The notes beneath the pieces were generated by a model. That model was not told where the DNA came from. It ran no database searches and saw only the letters and a program-made list of their open reading frames with translations. A DNA stretch of 38,500 nucleotides, from the NCBI GenBank assembly GCA_015680685.1, contig MNCI01027230.1:923826-962325 (forward strand), read 5' to 3'. This DNA comes from Gnetum montanum. Its lineage: Eukaryota; Streptophyta; Gnetopsida; Gnetales; Gnetaceae. The translations under genes were made by a program, and so were the position numbers. Positions 22,397 to 32,800 of the stretch are shown one piece after another (within the stretch, counting starts at the first letter, position 1; every line of letters starts with the position of its first letter).

Positions 22397-22771
22397 GATC
22401 AGACATACCCTGCCATCTGGGTTAAGGATTATGCTCCCAGCCCTAATTTTCCTTGTGCTAATCCTGATAAAAATTCATCAAGCTTGAGAAGAAAGTAATG
22501 TAATTAATTATTTTATTAACCCTTTCCTTAGCATACAAGCCACCTTACGTGGCCTTGTGAGCACACACACAAAGCTTGAGAAGAAAGCATTGTCATGAAC
22601 TTTCCTGGGCATACGTGTCATTTAATACAACGCATGGTAGTGGTTGTCTAATATGATAGATCATTTGTACCCTACGGATAGTAGCTTGGAACCTTAATTT
22701 TTCCTTGTGAAGACGCAGGTTGAAATAAAGAAGGTCCTGGCGTTAACTTTTTCCTGTGCATATGTCACTTG

Positions 22772-22841
22772 ATACTACGCATGAGATTCCATCTTCAGAA
22801 AAAGAAATACTACGCATGAGATTCCATCTTCAAAAAAAGAA
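22772..22841 (+). repeat. 35-bp tandem duplication, two copies
   Basis: Units starting ATACTACGCATGAGATTCC occupy 22772-22806 and 22807-22841 with one mismatch. Non-coding. Confidence 0.9.
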
Positions 22842-23034
22842 ATTGCATTATTGCACACTAGAAAGATTATTCATTTCCTGCAATATGCCTTTTTCTATAT
22901 GTATTACATAAAAAGACGAATCTTTCTAGCTACAATACTCACCGCAAAAAATTCTACAAACACATAATTTATGTTGCAGAATGATTTTCATCAATTAATT
23001 TGATGGCATATAGAGACCAATTACCACCAATTGG

Positions 23035-23203
23035 AGTGATAGTAAAATGCTTGTTTTTCAAGTTAGAGAACCAAGTCCCAGGCTGAGAGTGATAGTAAAA
23101 TGCTTGTTTTTCAAGTTAGAGAACCAAGTCCCAGGCTGAGAGTGATAGTAAAATGCTTGTTTTTCAAGTTAGAGAACCAAGTCCCAGCTCTCAGCCTGGG
23201 AAT
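23035..23203 (+). repeat. 53-bp tandem triplet ending in an inverted copy
   Basis: Units starting AGTGATAGTAAAATGC lie at 23035-23087, 23088-23140 and 23141-23187 and are identical over their shared length. The third lacks the final GCTGAG and is followed by CTCTCAGCCTGGGA (23188-23201), the reverse complement of the unit end TCCCAGGCTGAG. The result is a short hairpin-forming inverted repeat. Confidence 0.9.
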
Positions 23204-24926
23204 AGGCTTTATTCATCCACCGACCATCCCAGGATTTCACCTTGGCAAGATGAACATTAAGCCCCTAGACCTAATTTGATGACACAGAAGCTTAAAGTCT
23301 TGAATAGAACCATGAACCTAGCTGAAATAGTTTACAAGAATTATGAAAATGAACACAAGTTTCTACAGAATTCAGTCTCATACCACGGTTTCCGCATGGA
23401 AAAACGTCATGTAGCATGCCGTGATAAACCTGCCCAAGATTCTAAACAATTATAAATTATGCTCTACTGTGTGCAAAGAAGAATTTTTCTTTGACCATCA
23501 GTTCCATACAGGCAATGTATAATTTCATTTGCTCTTTAAGATTGCAAGTTGCAAATAAAATGGTCATTCGCAGATCCGTTCCAAAATATTTGCCAGATTA
23601 AATTTGCATTATGGATGCATATCCCAGTATCCTGCTTGGAATGCCATTTAAGATACCAATGGATCATTAGAGAAATCAAAGAATTGAGAAGAAAGGAAAC
23701 GTAGCAAAGTAGGACACTGTTTCTTACTTTCTTGGCCTTGGACACAACTAAGCAATAGGCTGACACAAAATCACAAGGCATTCAGAAACAGCATGGAGAA
23801 ACCTGTAGAATGCTACATGCATGATGTCAGCCAAAACTGATTTTGAGATCTAGATGTAGAAACCCATCATATTTTGCAGGCAAAACAAATGACAACTAAA
23901 CATCAAAACTCGGACATGTGTTCCCAATATTAAAGAATCGTTCATTGTGAGGAGAGAATTTCAAAATTAGAGGAACAAAAGGAACGCAAAACCAAGAACA
24001 AGAAATGTAACATACGGAACTTGATTGAACAATTCTGAATACAGTGCCAGTAAAATAATACTCAATAGAAGCAAACCAACGTCAAGTGCAAGACATAAAA
24101 TAATGCATGTAGAAACTTCAACAATCACATTGCTTGAAATCAAGCATGACAGATGAAGCATCCATTAGATTAGGTTCCCGTACATAGAAATCCCAGGCCA
24201 CACATTCAATTGCAGAGAGCAGCAGAGGGTGTCAGTGGATGTAATTAAATGCTTTCAGTTTCAGTGATAGAGATCTCTCCATGACATTATCAACATGGTA
24301 AAGTTCAAGCGCCCAAATGAAACACAGAGTTTTGTCATTTTAACATATCTTCATACACGTGTACAAAATAAGCATTTCCTGTAACCAACTTAATAATAAC
24401 TTTGGAGCTGGAAGGGTTGTTATGCAATTAAAATGCTTGCTTAGAAGGCATAGTCACTTAATCCTCATATCAAAGAATCAAGCTCAAATTAAATAGAAAT
24501 GAAATAAATTCACTAAGACTTTAACATTGTCAATAATGATACTCGTAACATGCCATGAAACTTACAAGTTTTCATAATTATTTAGCGAGAGCCTGCAATT
24601 TAATTTGACCGGTTGTCACCAGTATAGCCAAAATAACCCAAACTTGGTAAGCAGAGTGGAAATCTGAACACTGCAAGGAAAGTTTCAGTCAAATTACATG
24701 CATTTTTCAGTTTTTACGGCCAAACTAGTTGAAACTTACATGACTAAATGAGTTTAACTGCAATTCTGGGTCTCCCAGCACAGGTCTATGCGAATGTTGT
24801 CTTTGTTAGTTTTAAAAACTCCATCAGCAAACCTTGCATCAAGTGAAAAAGGTTTAACTGAATTAAGCTATGAATGGGTAAGCAAGTTAAACTGTCTTCC
24901 CTTCATTCAATTTTGAGTCAACAACG
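23204..24926. other. Intergenic, nothing recognised
   Basis: Scattered short ORFs without domains. Nothing splice-consistent was identified on either strand. Confidence 0.35.
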
Positions 24927-25145
24927 AAATAAAATTCCAAAACGAGACGTTCCAAAGCCAAGCAAAGTGTTGTTCTTGAAAGCATACAGTCCACAGTTAT
25001 TGTAAATCAATCAAACAAACACTCCTCCAGGGAAAATTAAAACCAAAACAAGATGTGCACATTCCATGGCAAATAGTGTCACACTTGAAGGCATGCAGTC
25101 CACAATGATGGCAATCAAACAAACATTACCTACGCATAAAAAGCA
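24927..25145 (+). repeat. About 110-bp tandem duplication, diverged
   Basis: Two blocks offset by about 110 bases share CTTGAA.GCAT.CAGTCCACA and AATCAAACAAACA in the same order. Identity is moderate, so the duplication is old. Confidence 0.65.
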
Positions 25146-26294
25146 AAGAAGAAAATGAAACTATATAAAATTTAGTGAAGAAAAAAACACAAAAACAGAT
25201 TATCTTGAAATTATTGTCCTTAGTGATAGATATCGAAAATCATATCAACTCTGTGGTTCAATGTGCATTGAAACATGGAATTTGGAATACTTTGTACCTA
25301 AATAATTTCATAAAACATCTGTGTTAGCTTGCTTTGAATATATTGTAGAAAATGAGAATTATCTATCATTACTTTAATCTTGCATATAACAATTTGAACT
25401 ATACCATATGAATTGACTTCAGGATCTTCATTCTTACAGTTGTCCAGTGAAATAAACTATCATTACAATAAATATCAGGCCAAGATATTATCATTCAGTA
25501 ATATCGTAAAAATTAACTAATCAGTGAAAATTCAATTTTATATTTTTATTAAATTGGGAACGAAGTACCAGTTCATAGAAATGCAGCTCAACATAGCTAT
25601 TATAAACATCCTGCTACTTTGGTTCATTAAGAAATATGTTAATAATATACCATTGTCCGTAGCTTAAGGCAAATGCCGGTCTAAATTGGTATTTAAAATC
25701 GTTTTTGTTCCATTAGGCTCGTCAATCATAACTCGTTTATGTTCAAATCAAAAACACGTAGCAGATGCAATATATGAAGAAAAACAATAAAATAAAATCT
25801 CTTTCCTGGTATGCTCCGAAGATGCCACACAGCTGATGCCAGAACAATCTTTTGAGACACTGCTACAGTCTACAAGAACTCCATAACTAAGAGCAAACTG
25901 TACATATAGTATTGTGGGGACCAGTTCTCACTTACACTTCACAATTCCCTTGCAATGTAACTGAAACTCCTAATATTACCCTAATCATCAACAATCCCAT
26001 AACATCTCCAACAAATATAGGCTAACCATCATAGCTTTCATGCAATAGGATCATCTTCTGAAGCCCTTCTCTTAACTTAACAAACAAATTTTCTCCCCTA
26101 TAACTTTGACTAACACAGCAGCAATCACTTCAAATGCAATAAAATAGCAGCTAAACTTTACAAAATTGTAAGGCAAATGCAGAGCAGAGACTGTGAGGAG
26201 CCTTGTGATCTATCATCAACGGCAGTGGCAATCGGTAGTCTGTTTCAAGGAATGTTGCTGCTCCATACTGTTATTCTCACCCAAGCCCTGCTCC
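25146..26294. other. AT-rich DNA; probable 3' flank of the TCP-like gene
   Basis: No ORF or repeat is recognised. The part next to 26294 would be the 3' untranslated region of the minus-strand TCP-like gene if that fragment is still transcribed. Confidence 0.35.
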
Positions 26295-26723
26295 TCACTT
26301 CCAAGGCACAATTCTGTCCTCAGAACCCTGCTGCAACAGCATGGAAGTGAATGGCATGTGGCTCAGATGATGATGGTGGTGGCCACTCTGAAAATCCAGG
26401 CCTATTCCAGGCATGGGTAGGCCTCCTCCCCCTCCTGGCTTGCTGCTGGCCCCCAAGGCTGCAGGAAATGAGAGGATGCCATTGATTGTAGAGACTAAAA
26501 CTGCAAGTGGGGCAGGGACATGATGATGATGATGATGATGGTGATGTTGATGCTGCTGATTATGAGGATGATGAGGCTGTTGCTGTTGCTGATGCTGCTG
26601 TTGTTGTTTTGGGGGTGGACAGGAAGAAATAGGACCAACAATCGACATGGGAAGAGCAGGGACTGTGCCAGTACCTGTTAATGTTATTTGGAATGATTGC
26701 AACTTTGGGGTCCATTCCAACAA
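26295..26723 (-). pseudogene. C-terminal part of a class I TCP-like transcription factor
   Basis: Class I TCP proteins bind DNA through an N-terminal basic helix-loop-helix and regulate growth. This 142-codon frame ends at TGA 26295. It contains LTGTGTVPALP, like the TGTGTIPA motif that follows the TCP domain in class I members, then Gln-rich and His-rich runs, a Gly-rich stretch, and LDFQSGHHHH and MPFTSMLL, resembling the FDF...MSFTSIL region near TCP C-termini. The TCP DNA-binding domain itself is absent. Upstream on the same strand, only about 50 bases from the frame's start, is a gypsy primer-binding site. There is no credible ATG; the frame opens at a TTG. A possible splice acceptor (TTAACAG) ends at 26675. 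TCP assignment is moderate; a generic Gln/His-rich regulator is the alternative. Confidence 0.45.
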
Positions 26724-26773
26724 AATTGAGTAATTTTCACTACGTCCTAGAAGTGCATGAACTTAACTAAAGT

Positions 26774-26791
26774 TCCCCGGCAATAGTGCCA
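26774..26791 (-). other. Primer-binding site of a gypsy element (tRNA-Asp type)
   Basis: The minus strand reads TGGCACTATTGCCGGGGA, a 16/18 match to TGGCGCCGTTGCCGGGGA, the complement of the 3' end of plant tRNA-Asp. It follows directly after the LTR end (CTCATCA), as expected. Confidence 0.85.
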
Positions 26792-26792
26792 A

Positions 26793-27090
26793 TGATGAGC
26801 AACGAGTATACCCTACGCCCAACCATACGAATCATTAGCGTTCACGCATGATGCCGTCGAATTCCAAAGACTCTAGGTTTCTAAGTACACTGGCCTAAGA
26901 GGTGAAACTAATTGTTGCAATCATTGTCTTCCCACTTCCACTTGTGAGGTGCAAGAGTATGGTTAAGTGTAACTGAGGCACATGATTTTGATCATTTTAT
27001 GTTTTATTGATTAAGTCACCTAAGAATCAGAAATAAAGAATAATGTATTTAATTACTAAATTATCTTAACTAGCTAACATTTTTTAGTTC
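26793..27090 (-). mobile_element. Ty3/gypsy LTR, 3' part, minus strand
   Basis: The end of an LTR of the same family as 11006-11748 and 35671-36442. It terminates in CTCATCA before the primer-binding site and shares CGTATGGTTG and GTGGGAAGACA blocks at similar spacing. Similarity fades beyond about 27000, so the 5' end is not resolved. The only internal sequence on this side is the TCP-like fragment. Confidence 0.7.
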
Positions 27091-27890
27091 AAAATGGTGT
27101 TCTCATTTTTTAGTTAAAACATCCCCTAATTCACCCCTACTGAGACATTCTCTAGGACTTTCACCCATGCAACTAGACCATTAACCAAACATGCCTTTGC
27201 TTGTATAGTTTGGTAGGAACCAAAGAGATCCTAATACAATCCCAAGACTTAATCCAATTCTAAGATTCCAATACTAAGATTCTTATTTCGGCCAACTTGG
27301 CCTAATCCCTAGAGTGCAGATCCAACTTGTATTGAGAAAGATTCATCTCTTTGAGATCATAATGAATTAGGTTAGTGTTTTCAGGACTCAGATTTGCCAA
27401 GGCCTCATCCACCACCTTGATATGCTCCCAAAGGTCCTAAAGCCTTGCCCCATCTTGTTTAAGCTCCACATCCACATTCGAGTTAGCCTAGCTATTAACA
27501 ATCCAACTAGGCCCATTTAGATCTATTTCTAAAAGGCCTTCTTACAAAACCATCAATAACAACAATAATTGATTGGTAGAAGTTAGAAATAAAAACCTCA
27601 TAGATCAAAATCCTGTTCCACACACATCTATCAAAATTTAGCAAGAAAATCAAGCTTTGATATAGTTTGTACCAATAGTATCCCTAAAATGTCATCCAAT
27701 ACTACCTAAGTCCCTCAAATTGGTTTAGACATTGGGATAGAACTCAAGTGGAGTACACATCAATGCTAACCAAGCTTAAAACACATGCCAACAAACAACT
27801 TGTCAAAGTCATAGAAGATAGTCATAAAACTTGAGTGGTGTACAAATACATTGTAACAATAAAACCATGATAAGCTAATTAGTCACTCCC
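27091..27890. other. Non-coding flank of the copia piece
   Basis: No clear coding. By position it is probably the 3' untranslated part of the minus-strand copia fragment and the unresolved 5' part of the gypsy LTR. No LTR boundary could be fixed. Confidence 0.35.
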
Positions 27891-27899
27891 TTACTTCAC

Positions 27900-28256
27900 T
27901 CACGTGGACATTGTGAAGCAGTGTTTCCATCCTATGAGGGAGGAGCTTATTGGTGAGAAGATTAGCCAGTTGATCTTTAATCTTTAAAGATTTGGGAAGA
28001 ATGATGCACTCTTGAACCCTATCCTTGATAAGTGAAACTTGATTTCAATTTGTTTGAACTTCTTACAAAGTGTGTGTTCATTAGAGAGCATAATGGTTGA
28101 TGTGATGTCACAATACAACACAATTGACTTCTCAATTTCAAAGTTAAGCTCCTCATATATCTTCTTCAACAATAGGATGTGTTGGACACAATCCCCCATG
28201 GCAACGTACTCTACTTGGTGATGATTTTTGTAATTTAAATGGCATTGAGAAGCCAA
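27900..28256 (-). mobile_element. Ty1/copia RNase H end
   Basis: The minus frame 28256-27984 reads HQVEYVAMGDCVQHILLLKK, then IVLYCD, then KFKQIEIKFHLSRI. This is the copia RNase H pattern (EAEY.A...C.E..WL, then YCDN..A, then KHI.I..H..R). Further on, in another frame, it reads DQLANLL and then LLPHRMETLLHNVHV, like the copia tail (ADILTK.L). Stops show it is dead. Confidence 0.75.
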
Positions 28257-28269
28257 CCACCACTAGATT

Positions 28270-29013
28270 TTCTCCTCAAAAAGAAGAGATGATATCTTGC
28301 AAGACATGACAAGATGCATACTCAAGAAAGCTCAACTTCCTAACATCTTTTGAGGTGAGGCTATTCACACAGCCTCTTATCTGCTCAACCATTTGTATTT
28401 ATCATCAAACAAAGGTATCACTCCCTATCAAGCCATGTATGGTAAGGCACCAAATTTTTCTTACTTAAAAGTCTTTGGTTGTATTTGTTAGGTCCACATT
28501 CCTCATGCCCTAATAAGAAAGCTTGATGATAGGGCCATAAAATGTATATTTGTAGGTTATGACCAAAAATCTTTTTCTTACAAATGTTTTGATCCCTGTG
28601 AAAGAAATTTTATTTCCTCTTGCAATGTAAACTTTGATGAGAATTTGTATGGCTTGTCCCAATTTGAGAAGAGACATGGAGGTGCAAGAGAAGATCTCTA
28701 CTACAAATTTGAAGAATAACTATTGGAGGTACCCACAAGGATTGAGAGGATGCATTCATCTACTTAAATCCTTGATCAAAACTTTGAGAAGAGATTTACA
28801 AGAAACATGAGCAAGGCTCATGTTACATGTGCAACCCTTATCTATGAGTCAAAGGATGTTGAAGAGGTTCTACATTTCAAGGAGTGGAAGCAAGTCATGG
28901 TAGAAGAAATGCATTTAATTGAGAGGAACCAAACATGGATTGTTGTGGATAGATTCAAAGGTAAAAAGATTATTGATACTAAATGAGTTTATAAAACCAA
29001 ATTTAATACAAAT
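28270..29013 (+). mobile_element. Ty1/copia integrase end and RT start
   Basis: Plus-strand pieces read GEAIHTASYLLNHL, then ITPYQAMYGKAPNFSYLKVF, then KLDDRAIKCIFVGYDQKSFS, then VNFDEN: the C-terminal part of copia integrase in order. Then EMHLIERNQTWIVVDRF and KKIIDT, and after a stop VYKTKFNTN, match the start of copia RT (EM..I..N.TW.LV, then KWVYK.K). It stops where the gypsy LTR begins at 29014. It lies head to head with the RNase H piece, and the RT core between them is missing. Confidence 0.85.
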
Positions 29014-29046
29014 TGATAAATCATGGTTTGTCAGGTGCTGATATCA

Positions 29047-29172
29047 GATCCTTGATGTCAGACCCTTGACGTTGGACCCTTGACATTGGACCCTTGATGT
29101 TGGAACCTTGACATCGGACCCCAGACATTGGACCCTCGATATCAAACCCCTGATATCGGGTACACGATATCG
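29047..29172 (+). repeat. Nine 14-bp tandem repeats in gypsy U3
   Basis: Units such as GACCCTTGACGTTG and GACCCTTGATGTTG drift into GATATC-cored versions (AACCCCTGATATCG, GGTACACGATATCG). They lie about 50 bases upstream of the TATA box, where LTR enhancer repeats are usually found. Confidence 0.85.
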
Positions 29173-29223
29173 TGGCTTGGCTAATGATATTAGATACATA
29201 ATATCATGGTTCCTGTGTAAGCC

Positions 29224-29231
29224 TATAAATA
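29224..29231 (+). promoter_or_regulatory. TATA box of the outer gypsy LTR
   Basis: TATAAATA in the context CCTATAAATACC, about 50 bases after the U3 repeats. The solo LTR has TATAAATA at the equivalent place. Confidence 0.7.
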
Positions 29232-29267
29232 CCACATTTGGGTGCATAGGAAAGTAGTAAGTTTTAG

Positions 29268-29852
29268 TGTAACAATGTTTCCCTGACGTTGTCCGGCACC
29301 CCAAGGAATTCATGAAGATCTAATGGATCTGGGGCAGAAGACCTGGGGAATACGCCTCAAGCAAGCAAGCATCTCACGAGTGAGTGCAAGCAGAAGCATA
29401 GCTTCTTAATGTACACGACAATGCACCTCATGGAGGGTAACCAACTCCAAAATGAGGACCATGCAAACAAGCACACACACAACCTTGTAGACAACATCAG
29501 TGGGAGGGGAGATAATGACCCTACAAGGGGAGGTGCCTCACCCCCAGATCCCTCACGATTTGGTACAAGGTGTGGCTTGGCACCACACCAGAACTATCTA
29601 GTCTTGGCTGCCTACATATCTACGACCACTGTAGAATCAGGGCCATGTAGTTCTCCACGGAGAAGAGGGGAATGAAGAGGACTTAGAAGAGAGAGTAGCA
29701 ACAGGAGGGTGTCCTATTGCCAGCTTGGTACCACTAAGCTGGGGTGGGTTTTCCAACACTTGAGAGTCACTCGAGGGCACCTCAAAGTGTTCCATGGCCC
29801 CTGAACCATGGGGAGAGCCCAAGAGAACCACCACTCTAGGACATCTCTCACA
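29268..29852 (-). repeat. Inner element LTR (3' LTR in its own sense)
   Basis: 585 bp, from TGTAACAATG to CATCTCTCACA as read on plus. It is preceded by TTTAG and followed by the polypurine tract. Open frames within it are by-products and have no domain. Confidence 0.93.
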
Positions 29853-29865
29853 ATCCTCCCCCACA
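29853..29865 (-). other. Polypurine tract of the inner element
   Basis: The minus strand reads TGTGGGGGAGGAT directly before the LTR start TGTGAGAG, the normal place for plus-strand DNA priming. Confidence 0.75.
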
Positions 29866-32800
29866 CAAAGAAGTGACATCCTCAGAGCGGAGCCTAGGAT
29901 AGCTTCGAGTGTACACTTCTAAATGGTTTTGGAACTTCATCAATTTCGAGGATCCATCTACTCCTTAAATGCCAGGCTTGAAGGAAGGTACCAACCCCAA
30001 CACCTGATACATCCTTCCATCCAATGCCTTGCACGAAACGCAAGGGCAATTGAAGGAAGCCCAAAGACTTCCCTTCTCTATACGAGCGGGAGAGTCCAAC
30101 CCAAAGGGCCAACATCTCTAAGGCGTTCCCTAGATCCGTCCCTTTTGAGGGTCATATCTTCTTGCGTAAACCCATACTTATGCAAGAAGATAGCTCCTCT
30201 TCCACAAGTCTCGTCGAGTTCCTTTGGGAATGGCATCTTGACATCCATTGATTTGATTTTTTTGAGGGCTCACTAGGGCCACTACCCATGGTGAGGGACT
30301 TGGGAACATCACACCAAGAGGGAGGACATGCTCTGAAGAGCCATGTCTATGCAAGCAACTCATGCTTGCCAGAACTCCATGTTCTACTACTCGCATTGAG
30401 ACCCATGGGGTCTCACCAATGCAACAATCTAAGCACTGATTCCATGTGCATCAGTACCATTCGCATTCTCTTTTTCTCATCATGTTTGTTCAAGCTGGTA
30501 TGAAGGGAGTCAAGCATGTTCTCCCTTACAAACAAGGTACAAGGGTAGATCTTTTGAGCTTGACCTTGCCATCCGTAGACACTAGCATCGCATACCTCAA
30601 TTCATCATTCCATAGTATAACCACAATGAGAGAGAAGATCCAAAAATCTGTTTGGAAACTTCTCCAAGAAACTAACATACAATAAGCCCCAACTATCATC
30701 AACACCTCTTGTGATTGTCCAACATTGAGAATGCCTACTTGAATGTTAGAACAAGTGGAGGGTTAATTGGGCAGCCAACCCCATGACAATCCTCCATCAC
30801 CTATCTCATATCAGCCGTAAGAACATCATCAAATGCAACCATAATATCCCCTTCATGGAGAAGGATCACCCACATTTTCCACATGCAAGCTATCCTTCCC
30901 ACACCAAGTTATGGGACAACCACCATTTTCTGAACACTAGGGCCAGGAACGAATATAGAGTCACCTCAGAGAGTAACTACTCCAAGGAACATCAATGTTC
31001 TCAGAATTTGCATTTCTCCACTATATCAAGAATGACTGCCAGTCTCACGATCAACACCTTTTAGTAGATTTTGCACTTGTAGGAAGGATCCTCTTTAGGA
31101 GGTTTCTTCCATAGGTAAGTATAGTAGCCCAACTACACCTTACCCATCATACACACCCAAGTAGTCAATATAGCCAATATAACCATATCATGGAACTGTC
31201 ACCAGTTGAGGGAAGACATGGGTTCACAAGTCTTACCCAATTTCAATTTTTCCCTTGAGAACAACTCGAGACACCAAGTAGTTCATCCCTTGAAATTTTA
31301 TCAAGAGGGATTTTTGTTTCATCTTGGGAGATCTGGGTTTTGTTTCATACATCCTAGTCAAACCCATTTACATCAATTTGTGGTGGACAAGGCTGCACCA
31401 CTACCTATTATCATTCAACCCAAACAACAGACACAAGTTAGCAACAACATCTTGCCCATAGGAGGACCAAGTCCTCAAGATAGTTTTACATGGAATGGGC
31501 TTTCATCAACATCATTTACAACTCAAACATGAAACGATTCATCCCCGAAGGGTTTACAATAAGGATGGTCTACTAGAGAACCCCAACAAGGAAGTTCCTC
31601 TGAAGCCTCCAAAACTAAGAGAGTACACAAGATCATGCCTTGCTTACACGAAGAGCAATATGTATCTTTAATTTACATCAACAACATGACCTCACAAAAG
31701 AGGTTTCATGAATTTCACCAGGGTAACAACATTCTATCTCTGAAAACAAGCCCCACAAGTTCACGAACATGGGACCACAGCTAGGAACAAGTCCCAAAAA
31801 TCAACTGCTTATAGGAGACAACCGTCTCAATACCACCAACCTTATTATTTCAATAACTGAAGAGGGCATCCATTGAAATGGAGAATGATCCCTCATAAAA
31901 TTAATGATTCACCAAGTAATATCATGATAAACTTTGCTATCTCACCAGGGAGGTAAGAACACCAACATGAATTAACATCACACCAGAGACATGGGACAAT
32001 ACATCCGAGAGGGACTGTGTGATACATCAGTGTACATAAGGGACAAAGTACATGGGAAAATTTAGCAAGACACCATAGCCTATTAGGCACAACGAGTCCC
32101 CTATCATGGAATCACACCATAGACCACGAAAGCACCAATAAGTCCCAATCTATGAGAGCGCATCATAGCCCTCCAAAGCACCAAAAGAAATTAGTCACGA
32201 GAGCCCACCAACATGCATAAATCATTAGAAGCACCCAATCATGAGAGCATCAACTTAAGTGTTTTGAGCACATTCAAGCCCACCAAGCAAGGACACCAAG
32301 AGAAATCACAATTTCTGTATCTATAACGTCATTTATTCAAGGATGGACCACCATCCCAATGTTTGGACAACTGATCCACGATCATTTCCAACATGGAAGA
32401 GCAAGTCTAGGTGCCAATATCTAGAACTCGACTCAAATCCACTACTAGACATCACATTGATTTGAATTTCAGTCACCATGGATCATCTGTGGACAAGATC
32501 TTTGCCAGTCTAGGAACAAAAGAGAATGTGCTCCCAAGATTTGTCCTGTCTCAAGGACGTTCACCAAGCATACACCATCCAGGCATGCCAACATCATCAA
32601 GAACACATGGCACCAGTTCAAGAGCATAATGGGCAAGGACATGCCCTGGTCCATTCGTTACAACACTGTATCCAACTGAAGAGTTTCCCATGAGGTTTTC
32701 AGTAGGATTATACATCAAGGAAAAATGGCCATTTACAACATATAGTAAGGCACTTCAAAACAAGCACCAAGAAAACACCATACATCAAGCTTGGCCTTGT

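Larger units (their letters stand above)
29014..29267 (+). mobile_element. Outer Ty3/gypsy LTR, first part (U3)
   Basis: The LTR starts TGATAAATCATGGTT, aligning with the solo LTR start TGATGAAACGCGGTT. It holds nine 14-bp tandem repeats and a TATA box. It is split at 29267 by the inner element and resumes after the second TTTAG at 35671. It is the 5' LTR of an element that runs off the right edge of the window. Confidence 0.85.

Noticed and set aside
23035-23203. CRISPR-like array
   Set aside because: The units are contiguous with no spacers, and the genome is a plant's.
26193-26420. Plus-strand ORF overlapping the TCP-like frame
   Set aside because: Antisense shadow of the Gln/His-rich minus-strand coding sequence.
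29047-29172. Minisatellite independent of transposons
   Set aside because: It lies inside the U3 of the gypsy LTR, and the same module is seen in the solo LTR.
29923-30276. 117-codon ORF and other frames inside the inner element
   Set aside because: No retroviral or host domain; the sense strand of the element is minus, and such lengths arise by chance in 5 kb.
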